Of a stretch of DNA of 31,604 bases, positions 25,073 to 31,604 are shown piece by piece. Numbering within the stretch: position 1 is the stretch's first letter; each line of letters starts with the position of its first letter. The position numbers and the translations under genes are program-made. The stretch is from Stentor coeruleus (Eukaryota; Ciliophora; Heterotrichea; Heterotrichida; Stentoridae), in assembly GCA_001970955.1 (NCBI GenBank), contig MPUH01000857.1, forward strand, positions 1 to 31,604, in the 5' to 3' direction. Below the pieces are notes generated by a model. The model made no database searches. It had not been told where the DNA came from and was given only the letters and a program-made list of their open reading frames with translations.

Positions 25073-25693
25073 TCACTTTTTAAGCAAACTGAAATCCAAT
25101 ATCTCATTAAGTCTCCATAGTTTCTCTCCAAAAGTAATAGCAGGTTTTATATATTCAACTGGCTCTTTAACATTTAAGTTATTATCCTCACAATTTTTTG
25201 GACTTACAATACTAGGTTTAAGGCAACTATTCCTTCTTATATTTGAATTTCTTTTATTTAACTTCTTTGATGGATTTATAATTAGATTGATTTTTGAATA
25301 TATTTTGATTTTTGATCGAGGAGAAATGCATAAAATCTGTGGTTTATATATGTGAAAATTCTGTTCTTCAATGCATCGGCTTCTTGGATTTGCTGAACCA
25401 GATTTTGAATAAGCAGTGCTTTGCTCATATCCAAATTTTGAAGTAATAATTCGTGATTTAGATTGAATTGATGCTTTTTTTTGAGAATTTCTTGTTGCGA
25501 TATTACGACTTTCAGGCTTTCTATCAATAAGTTCTTGATACAAACCTGACATTGGGCTTGATTTGCATCTAACTTTGTAATCAGTAGTATGCCTGATATC
25601 ATTATTCATTGGCATCACAGGCTTAATATCTAGATGGAACAAACTTCCTAATTTATTTGATTCATATTTAGGATCTTTAGATGACAAAATCAT
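25073..25693 (-). CDS. Basic low-complexity protein, unrecognised
   Basis: The 206-residue product is rich in Ser, Lys, Asn and Arg and mostly disordered, for example SRNIATRNSQKKASIQSKSR and KKLNKRNSNIRRNSCLKPS. RRNS is a PKA-type phosphorylation site. The C-terminus, ITFGEKLWRLNEILDFSLLK, is the only segment that looks helical and conserved; it could be a docking peptide. The ATG follows TATAATAG. The stop is TGA followed directly by TAA. Function unknown. Confidence 0.58.
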   Translation of the reverse strand: MILSSKDPKYESNKLGSLFHLDIKPVMPMNNDIRHTTDYKVRCKSSPMSGLYQELIDRKPESRNIATRNSQKKASIQSKSRIITSKFGYEQSTAYSKSGSANPRSRCIEEQNFHIYKPQILCISPRSKIKIYSKINLIINPSKKLNKRNSNIRRNSCLKPSIVSPKNCEDNNLNVKEPVEYIKPAITFGEKLWRLNEILDFSLLKK

Positions 25694-26208
25694 CTATTAT
25701 AATCTTTTCCTATCTTAAAATTTTCATATTTCCCAATATGCACTATTCGTATTACCTTTAACTAACAAAAAATTTTCTAGTAACCCTAGATATCTTGAAT
25801 TTTGAAGTATTTCATCTAAAACTTCTAAATTTTTCAATAAAAATCAAATACAATACCCTCATTTTTTAGCTAATCTTATGAATTTCCATATAAAGCCTTA
25901 TAATTATCACTATTCAAAGCAAGCTCACATTTATAAAAAATACCAAAACTTTGTTTTTTATCACAAAAAAGTGATCAAAGAGTATAAAAGGGTCTTGTCT
26001 ATTTGCATATTTCTAATAAAACCTCCTTTAGTAATTATTCTCAAACCCTATATCAAAATTGCACTATCGACACTAGAAATTCCATTCTTCATAACACTTA
26101 AAAATACGCGGGATTATAAAAATGTCACTAAACCCTATATCAAAATTGCACTATCGACACTAGAAATTCCATTCTTCATAACACTTAAAAATACGCGGGA
26201 TTATAAAA
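25694..26208. other. BTB-gene upstream region with an 87-bp tandem duplication
   Basis: The stretch between the divergent low-complexity gene and the BTB gene. A frame opening with ATG at 25878 runs through the duplication into the BTB gene, but its composition is not protein-like and it overlaps the BTB start, so it is not called. The duplication (26043-26216) and a short upstream ORF are listed separately. Confidence 0.5.
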
Positions 26209-26216
26209 ATGTCACT
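26043..26216. repeat. 87-bp perfect tandem duplication spanning the BTB start codon
   Basis: 26043-26129 is repeated exactly at 26130-26216, with no N between. The second copy carries the BTB start (ATG 26209), preceded by GATTATAAAA. The first copy carries the same ATG context at 26122. It may be a true duplication, or the same unmerged-overlap artefact as the N junctions. Confidence 0.85.
26122..26163 (+). promoter_or_regulatory. Upstream ORF created by the duplicated start region
   Basis: The ATG in the first 87-bp copy opens a 13-codon frame (MSLNPISKLHYRH, then TAG) in the same frame as the BTB start 87 nt downstream. If the duplication is real and the transcript begins upstream, this is a start-mimicking uORF that could reduce BTB translation; if the duplication is an artefact it does not exist. 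Confidence 0.35.
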
Positions 26217-29200
26217 AAACTCACTAGATACTTCGCTTCAAATCCTAACAAAAAGTCTTGAAGAACTCAAAGATGAAGAAATTGCTAGTAGAGCCGCTTT
26301 AGACCTAATTCGTGACCTCAATCAAGCTCGTAAATCTGCAGGTTTTCTTCCTTTATGCATAGACGAAAATTGCGTTTTAGCAGCTTGTGAGAGCTTTCAA
26401 ACTTTAGGTAGTTTCCAAAGTTTACTCACAACATTTGATGTCGTAGGGTCTGATTTCATCTCAATAAGCCAAGAAAAAACACTTGAAATCAACTCATCCC
26501 ATAGCCCAAACCCAGGGATATACAACTGCTTTAAAAATCTGTTCAATTCTATTGATCAAGGACAAAAAGATCAAGTTTTAAATCCAAGCTTCACACATAT
26601 AGGTTTAGCATTTAAACGATCTTTCGGGAGCTTCAAGGTTATAGCTATACTTTTTAAAAAGCCCATTATGATACATCATTGCAGTTTTGATGCAAATAGT
26701 GGGGTTTATGTGAGTGGATGCATGTTAGATCCTATTTCCTGTATGTATGTTGCAGTATTTAAAGATGGGAAAGAAGCGGTGAAGTCAGTTATTGCTGGAC
26801 CAAAAAGAATTAATGCTGATAGGAACAATAAAACTTTTGAAGTGAATATCCCAAGAATGCTTATGTCATCAAGGAGTAATAATGAAAAGTATATGGAATT
26901 TTATATACTTAAAAATGATTCTGGGTCGATCAGTTATGGCACCGGACAAGATCTCAATGCTCTACCATCGGAAGGAGTTCTAGCTCATAAAATGACATTT
27001 TTAGGTATATATGAAAGTAATGTTATGATTGAAAGCAGAACACTCGAAGAGTCGTTTAAAATCAAACAAGAATACGAAAATAAAGTTGGAAGCAAGCTTA
27101 TAACCCATAGTTCAGCAGCTAGAGGCACTACAGTAGGAATAGGAAGAGGTAGAGGAACAACTCGAGGTCTTGGAAGCTCAGGGATTACAGGAAGTACAGG
27201 ATTAGGATCAGGGACAAATACATCTACCCGTGCTGACTGGGGTACTAGAAGTACACCTTGGAAACCACCAGTCTCAAGGCCTTTAAGTATAATATCTGAA
27301 GTTCCACGAGAAGGAGAAAAAAGCGCTGAAGCTTGGGCAAGAGATCCAAACAAAGAAAATTTTTCATCTTTCAAAGACCAAAGCGTTCGCGATACTCAAT
27401 TAGGCTACAATTTTTCTCAATCTTTAAATGACACAATAATGAATCCATCACCTAATTTTAACAAATCAAATTTCAATAGTACTTTTACTAATCCTCACAA
27501 TTCAAACAATTTTACTAATGCAAATCCTTCAGTTCCAAATCCCTTTGCAATGCCTAGCTCCACTCAGATGCTTTCATCAAATATTAGCCAAGGACCATCT
27601 CCAAGCAGTTTTTCAAATCAGCCAAGTAATTATGCAAATCAAAGCACGAATTATCCTAATAATAGCAATTCAGTTTTTCCTAGCTCTGGTCAAGGTATTT
27701 ATCCAGGCCAAGGAAGTATGCACCAAAATGGTCCTTCTAATAATTATCCAAATCAAGTCTCAGCACCTAGTTTCCAAAGCAACTTCTCACAACAAAGAAC
27801 ATATGTAAATGGGAGTTTTCAAAATCCTTACCCTGGAATGTTCAACCAACCCAGCCCTTCAAGTAATTTCATAAACACTGGGGCTTATCCAAACCAAAGC
27901 TTCCCAACAAGCATGAATTTGCCTATTAATTACTCCCAATGCCTCTCACAAAATAATATTGGTTCTTTTCCTATACAGAACTCATACTTCCCTTCAGGGC
28001 TTTTACCTAATTTTATTACTCAAGGAACTAGCCCTATAAACCCTTTAACAAACCAAAACTTCCTTCAGCCTGCTTTAAACTCTTTAAATCTAGGAAGAGA
28101 TCCTATAGCCATGACAAGTTTTCAAGGAAAAAACAGTTTTCCGTTTATTGTCTCACAAAAAGCTCCTGATTACAAGCACTTCACATTACAAGATCCTGAT
28201 AAAACAGAAGAAGACTATAAATTAAAAACAAAATTAGAGTCTTCATCCTCACAAACCACTGATAAATTTTATGGAATCGACATTCCAAACCTCATCCTCC
28301 CAATGCCAGCTTCATTATTACAAGAAATCTCCAAACCTCGTCCAGAAAACTCCAGCTACACAAAGCTTTATACAACAATGGAATACCATGATGTGATTTT
28401 AAAAGTTAAAGACACAGAATTTAAAGCTCATAAAGCAGTGCTTTTTTCAGCAAGTGGATTTTTTAGAGAAAAGCTCGAACAGACCCGAAGCATGTCTCAA
28501 TTTCAAATAACGAAACTTTTATTGCCAAATTGGTTTATATTAGACCCTTTTAAAACTGTGATGAAGTTTATGTATACATTTAACCTAGACAAAGAATCTA
28601 TTAATATAAAATTTGCTAGGGATATTTTAGCTATAGCAGATTTCCTACAAATGCAAGATCTTTGTGATATTATCATTATTAAACATATAATTCCACAATT
28701 AAGTAAAGAAGAGGTTTTAGGGTTATTAAAACAATCTTCTTCTAGGGAAAAAGAAGCGACTCCAGGCTGGGATTATCTTTTTGAATCATGTTTAGTTTAT
28801 GCAGGACAGCATTCTAGTTTTTTAGCTAGGAATATGAGATCCGAATGCTTGTCTTTACCTTTACCCTGTGTTATAAAATTAGTTGATTCATCAATGAAGT
28901 ATATAAATAACAGTGAGCAGACATCTCTGGTTATAAAGCTTTTGACTGATTTGAGATATGCAAGTTGTGTTTTTGAATTGACAAACAAGGTTACTGAGCT
29001 TTTTATATCAGGATATATGGATTACCCTGTTGATATTAGGAAATTAGATGGAGTTAGACCGTTGACTACTGCCCAGCTTGCAAAACTTGAAGAAAATATA
29101 ACGATGGAGTATCCATTGATTGATGAAAAAGCCCCATTTTATAATGAAGCTGTAAGAGAAAACTCAATCCCGCCTGTTAAGTCTCAGTATCCTATCAATC

Positions 29201-30330
29201 AAATGGACTTATGTGGGAAAACCATCCCAATTATCAATCAAAAAGATATGATCGCTAGGACTAAGAGACCATTTTGCTTTAAAGTCACCGATATTTTTAG
29301 GCCGAAAAATGTCATGTCCCCAGTTTTCATTAGCGAGTCCCATAAATGGTCAGTGTTAGTGAGTACAAGTATTGACGGTATGATCTCGGTCTTCCTCTGC
29401 GATCGTGGAATATGCAAAAAAAATTCACATTTCACCCCTCTACTATTCACAACTGTAGTTTTTGAAATAGAAATGGATGATAAAGGTGTCAAGGACTCTT
29501 TACGGACAAGTAATCAGCCTGGCTACACTGCAGGTTTCTACTCTTTCCCAAATGGGCAGTTTCATATAATTGGTGAGAGAAATTTCTGCAAGATCTCATC
29601 ATTAAAATCTATTGAAAGTGTTAGTTTCAATCTGTACATAAGAGAACTGAACATCCATTCTGGACTTCTGCATTATTTGTGTGAAAATTTTGATACACTC
29701 ATGAGCAAAAACCCTGAGAAATTCGTCGATATCGGAGGCTTCAATTTAAAATATTTGCTAAGTCATGATTTGCTTCCTGTTTCTGATGAAAGAGAAGCTG
29801 CAGGAGCATTGTGGAGATATTCAGCTAATAAGCCTCAAGATATGATTAATATGCTAGTTTTTGAAATAAGATATCAATATTTGACTACTATTGATTTACT
29901 TACTATAGCTAGGGACCATGCAGGGATTCGAAGCTCACCTAATTTTAAGTATATTTTTAGGATTGAATTTCAGAGAAGAGTTGAAAATAAAGGTCGGAAT
30001 GAGAAGCCGAGAAAAAAATATGAGAATAAAGCTAAAGAAAATTATATTAAAGAATATGGAGATGAAATTGTGAATTGGATTTTAGAATCAAATCATCATC
30101 AAGGTTATGAAGAGAGGATTAATGAATTGAAAAAAAAACTTGAGGAACAGAAAAATGAGACTAATAGGACAAAAGCGGAAATACATGCGAAGAAAATTGA
30201 ACTTAATCAGGAGTGGGAAAAACTGTCGAAGCAGATTAATTACATTAGTCAACCGTATCAGCCACCTGAAGCTAGGCCACAGGAAAATGAGGTTTTTTAC
30301 ACTCCGGATAAAAATTGTATAATCTTTTAA
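26209..30330 (+). CDS. Multidomain BTB protein: CAP-like, RG/NPSQ-rich, BTB, coiled coil, CaaX
   Basis: This 1373-residue protein has an unusual architecture. Residues about 30-165 resemble a CAP/SCP domain: LIRDLNQARKSAGFLPLCID, LAACESF-like spacing, then NPSFTHIGLAFKRSFGSFKV. About 300-335 is RG/GT-rich (GIGRGRGTTRGLGSSG), and 400-660 is Asn/Pro/Ser/Gln-rich, prion-like. A BTB/POZ domain spans about 724-830 (YHDVILKVKDTEFKAHKAVL, FSASGFFREKL), followed by a helical BACK-like part. About 1021-1147 is beta-rich and MATH-like (SHKWSVLVSTSIDGMISVFL). A coiled coil spans about 1300-1344. The last four residues, CIIF, form a CaaX box. BTB domains often recruit Cul3 or dimerise; membrane tethering by prenylation is inferred. 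The CAP and MATH calls are by pattern only; BTB is secure. Confidence 0.88.
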   Translation: MSLNSLDTSLQILTKSLEELKDEEIASRAALDLIRDLNQARKSAGFLPLCIDENCVLAACESFQTLGSFQSLLTTFDVVGSDFISISQEKTLEINSSHSPNPGIYNCFKNLFNSIDQGQKDQVLNPSFTHIGLAFKRSFGSFKVIAILFKKPIMIHHCSFDANSGVYVSGCMLDPISCMYVAVFKDGKEAVKSVIAGPKRINADRNNKTFEVNIPRMLMSSRSNNEKYMEFYILKNDSGSISYGTGQDLNALPSEGVLAHKMTFLGIYESNVMIESRTLEESFKIKQEYENKVGSKLITHSSAARGTTVGIGRGRGTTRGLGSSGITGSTGLGSGTNTSTRADWGTRSTPWKPPVSRPLSIISEVPREGEKSAEAWARDPNKENFSSFKDQSVRDTQLGYNFSQSLNDTIMNPSPNFNKSNFNSTFTNPHNSNNFTNANPSVPNPFAMPSSTQMLSSNISQGPSPSSFSNQPSNYANQSTNYPNNSNSVFPSSGQGIYPGQGSMHQNGPSNNYPNQVSAPSFQSNFSQQRTYVNGSFQNPYPGMFNQPSPSSNFINTGAYPNQSFPTSMNLPINYSQCLSQNNIGSFPIQNSYFPSGLLPNFITQGTSPINPLTNQNFLQPALNSLNLGRDPIAMTSFQGKNSFPFIVSQKAPDYKHFTLQDPDKTEEDYKLKTKLESSSSQTTDKFYGIDIPNLILPMPASLLQEISKPRPENSSYTKLYTTMEYHDVILKVKDTEFKAHKAVLFSASGFFREKLEQTRSMSQFQITKLLLPNWFILDPFKTVMKFMYTFNLDKESINIKFARDILAIADFLQMQDLCDIIIIKHIIPQLSKEEVLGLLKQSSSREKEATPGWDYLFESCLVYAGQHSSFLARNMRSECLSLPLPCVIKLVDSSMKYINNSEQTSLVIKLLTDLRYASCVFELTNKVTELFISGYMDYPVDIRKLDGVRPLTTAQLAKLEENITMEYPLIDEKAPFYNEAVRENSIPPVKSQYPINQMDLCGKTIPIINQKDMIARTKRPFCFKVTDIFRPKNVMSPVFISESHKWSVLVSTSIDGMISVFLCDRGICKKNSHFTPLLFTTVVFEIEMDDKGVKDSLRTSNQPGYTAGFYSFPNGQFHIIGERNFCKISSLKSIESVSFNLYIRELNIHSGLLHYLCENFDTLMSKNPEKFVDIGGFNLKYLLSHDLLPVSDEREAAGALWRYSANKPQDMINMLVFEIRYQYLTTIDLLTIARDHAGIRSSPNFKYIFRIEFQRRVENKGRNEKPRKKYENKAKENYIKEYGDEIVNWILESNHHQGYEERINELKKKLEEQKNETNRTKAEIHAKKIELNQEWEKLSKQINYISQPYQPPEARPQENEVFYTPDKNCIIF

Positions 30331-30793
30331 TTGATTAGCTTAATAGAATAAAATATGATTAGGGTATTTGATTGGTAATAATAAGATTATTTCAATATAT
30401 TTTTGCTAAAAAAGAAAACATCATAAATTTTTAATTGAACTCCACATTAAATTTTTTAGCTGCATTTAAAGAAAACCAATATTATTAATTTATCCTTATC
30501 GAATAAGTATCATAATCAGTCTTTAAATGCAATGAACACTATCTTAACAATTTATTACCTCATGCAAAGAACTTTATAATAATCTGATAAGCTTGGTTTC
30601 CAGAATTTCTTTCTTCTTGCACACATCTATCATCATCTTTATCATATACTATTTACATCTAAACAAAATCTTAAGTTTGATCTTCAACTCCTAAAACCAT
30701 ACTCCCCTTCTTTAAATGATTCATAAGCCCACAAATATTCCTTTCTAAAATCCTAAACCTAAATAATTATTATATGAAATGGTGTTGATATAA
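30331..30793. other. Spacer and leader of the secreted-protein gene
   Basis: AT-rich with no gene. The second half is C/T-rich and poor in G, like the leader of the CRAL-TRIO gene. A tiny upstream ORF sits right before the next start (separate entry). Confidence 0.45.
30774..30788 (+). promoter_or_regulatory. Four-codon upstream ORF
   Basis: ATG at 30774 opens MKWC then TGA at 30786-30788, only 5 nt before the ATG of the secreted-protein gene. If the transcript includes it, reinitiation would be needed; if the 5' leader is very short, it is bypassed. Its significance is uncertain. Confidence 0.25.
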
Positions 30794-31252
30794 ATGAAAT
30801 TTCTCTGTGTGCTTGTGTTGACTCTTTCATTAACCCAAGGTTTCAACCTGAAAAGTTGCGAAAAAGACGTTGAAGGCCTTGTAGTGTCCTATTCACGTGC
30901 TGTAATAGACTGGAATTTACTAATATACTACAAGCAGGCTATTCAAGAAATGGGCTATGCTCTCCAGTTTCTAGGTGCAGCTCTCATGGATTGTAATCCA
31001 CTTTCAGTTCTTTTCTTAGAGCAATCAGTGCTTGTAATGGCAGGTGCTGAGATGACAAAATTTGACGGCCCAGTTGATGACTTTACAGCACTTTTCGACT
31101 ATGTCAGCGATGAAAACTGCGAAGAAAAATTACATCTTATCCATATGAATGCTCAGTACTATTTAGATAATAATAGTGGCTTGCAACAGACTTTACAATC
31201 CCTTCACGATTTTATGGTGACATGCCGCGTTTCAACAACCTTAACTTACTAA
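30794..31252 (+). CDS. Small secreted four-cysteine helical protein, unrecognised
   Basis: The 152-residue product begins with a clear signal peptide (MKFLCVLVLTLSLTQG, cleavage near G16). The mature part is helix-rich and slightly acidic, with four cysteines (SCEKD near residue 22, DCNPL near 67, NCEEK near 109 and TCRVS near 144), which could form two disulphides around a helical bundle. Helix-like stretches include YYKQAIQEMGYALQFLGAAL and LQQTLQSLHDF. It has no further membrane helix, so it is likely secreted or lumenal. The TAA stop (31250-31252) overlaps the TAG of a minus-strand coding-like frame. No family was recognised. Confidence 0.78.
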   Translation: MKFLCVLVLTLSLTQGFNLKSCEKDVEGLVVSYSRAVIDWNLLIYYKQAIQEMGYALQFLGAALMDCNPLSVLFLEQSVLVMAGAEMTKFDGPVDDFTALFDYVSDENCEEKLHLIHMNAQYYLDNNSGLQQTLQSLHDFMVTCRVSTTLTY

Positions 31253-31433
31253 CTAGTGTTTAGAAAACCCTCAGAATAATTATCAGTTAGAAGCTTTTCC
31301 TGGCTTCTTGCAAAAAGCTATTATCAGTTAGAAGCTTTTCCTGGCTTCTTGCAAAAAGCTTAAACTCATCTTCACTGAAAAGTTGTTCATAAATGTTTGT
31401 TATTTGTGTGTCGGGGGAGTTACTAGTATGTAT
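31249..31433 (-). pseudogene. Coding-like minus-strand remnant, repaired by collapsing a 41-bp repeat
   Basis: With one copy of the 41-bp tandem repeat removed, the minus strand reads 47 codons of good protein composition (SNSPDTQITNIYEQLFSEDE, then FKLFARSQEKLLTDNYSEGF, ending LNTS) and stops at TAG 31249-31251, overlapping the stop of the secreted-protein gene. With both copies present the frame breaks at a TAA. No ATG opens it within the window: upstream is a stop at 31434-31436, then a separate 28-codon ATG frame (MSSSNSLNKIPHHKPIISSH, from 31561) without a short intron to join them. It may be the 3' end of a damaged gene or of one mis-assembled here. Confidence 0.35.
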
Positions 31434-31604
31434 TTATTAATCAAATAATGGTTATTTTATATAAAAAATAGGATTTAATATTGAAAATTAGGTGTATTCT
31501 TGTGGCTGGATATAATTGGTTTGTGATGCGGAATTTTGTTAAGGGAATTACTGGAACTCATCTATATGGTTTGCATAACTTGATATACATCTAAAGATTT
31601 AACT
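31253..31604. other. Right end without an intact gene
   Basis: Holds the 41-bp tandem repeat and the minus-strand coding-like pieces described separately; otherwise AT-rich and open at the window edge, so genes beyond 31604 may reach into it. Confidence 0.45.
31279..31360. repeat. 41-bp perfect tandem repeat
   Basis: 31279-31319 is repeated exactly at 31320-31360 with no N. Each copy contains AAGCTTTT and AAAAAGCT about 20 bases apart, so it could form a hairpin. Collapsing one copy restores a minus-strand open frame, which suggests an assembly duplication rather than biology. Confidence 0.85.

Noticed and set aside
25878..26261. Plus-strand 127-codon frame upstream of the BTB gene
   Set aside because: Composition is that of AT-rich spacer, it owes 29 codons to the tandem duplication and it overlaps the secure BTB start in another frame.

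Overview
The window looks like macronuclear DNA of a heterotrich ciliate, most likely Stentor or a close relative. Four things point there: very AT-rich intergenic DNA; long, mostly intronless eukaryotic genes read with the standard code (TAA, TAG and TGA are all used as stops); one clear 15-nt GT...AG intron (20949-20963), the length typical of Stentor; and a gene set rich in ciliary and cytoskeletal families. Species assignment is inference; no rRNA is present.

Layout, left to right. 1-740 holds a decayed repeat-coding fragment. A mitochondrial porin (VDAC) gene follows (741-1607, +), then a 67-codon gene resembling KEOPS subunit GON7 (1906-2109, -), a secreted BPI/LBP-like lipid-binding protein (2320-3768, -), a small two-helix membrane protein (4320-4676, -), a CFAP97/Hemingway-like protein (4824-5417, +), and a coiled-coil protein ending in a CaaX box (6481-7032, +). 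The centre is a minus-strand block: TTLL6/13-like glutamylase (7821-9362), seven-helix membrane protein (9823-10704), cyclic-nucleotide-binding protein with a split CNB domain (11449-12996), small basic protein (13026-13541), second TTLL ligase (13886-15694) and a long TPR protein (16171-19425). Only 17 bp separate the TPR start codon from that of a divergent, spliced EF-hand gene (19443-21299, +). The right part carries a SEC14/CRAL-TRIO protein (22028-23311, +), a GC-richer non-coding patch that may be a structured RNA (about 23819-23950), two unrecognised minus-strand genes, a 1373-residue multidomain BTB protein with a CAP-like N-terminus and a CaaX box (26209-30330, +), a small secreted cysteine protein (30794-31252, +), and a coding-like minus-strand remnant whose stop overlaps that of the secreted protein.

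Functional themes. Tubulin glutamylation or glycylation (two TTLLs), an axonemal-type CFAP97 protein, cyclic-nucleotide and Ca2+ sensors and a TPR scaffold fit the large ciliature of a heterotrich. VDAC, the GON7-like protein and SEC14 are housekeeping. BPI/LBP and the small secreted protein would face bacteria or the outside. There is no operon logic; genes are simply packed closely.

Assembly caution. Seven single N characters are each flanked by near-perfect direct repeats of 39-164 bp, the signature of contig ends that overlap but were not merged. One adds about 55 false residues to the TPR protein. Two N-less tandem repeats (87 bp at the BTB start, 41 bp near 31.3 kb) may be the same artefact.

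Most unusual items: the CAP-RG-BTB-(MATH-like)-coiled-coil-CaaX protein, the second CaaX protein, the split CNB domain, the 17-bp divergent start pair, the possible GON7 and the possible structured RNA.
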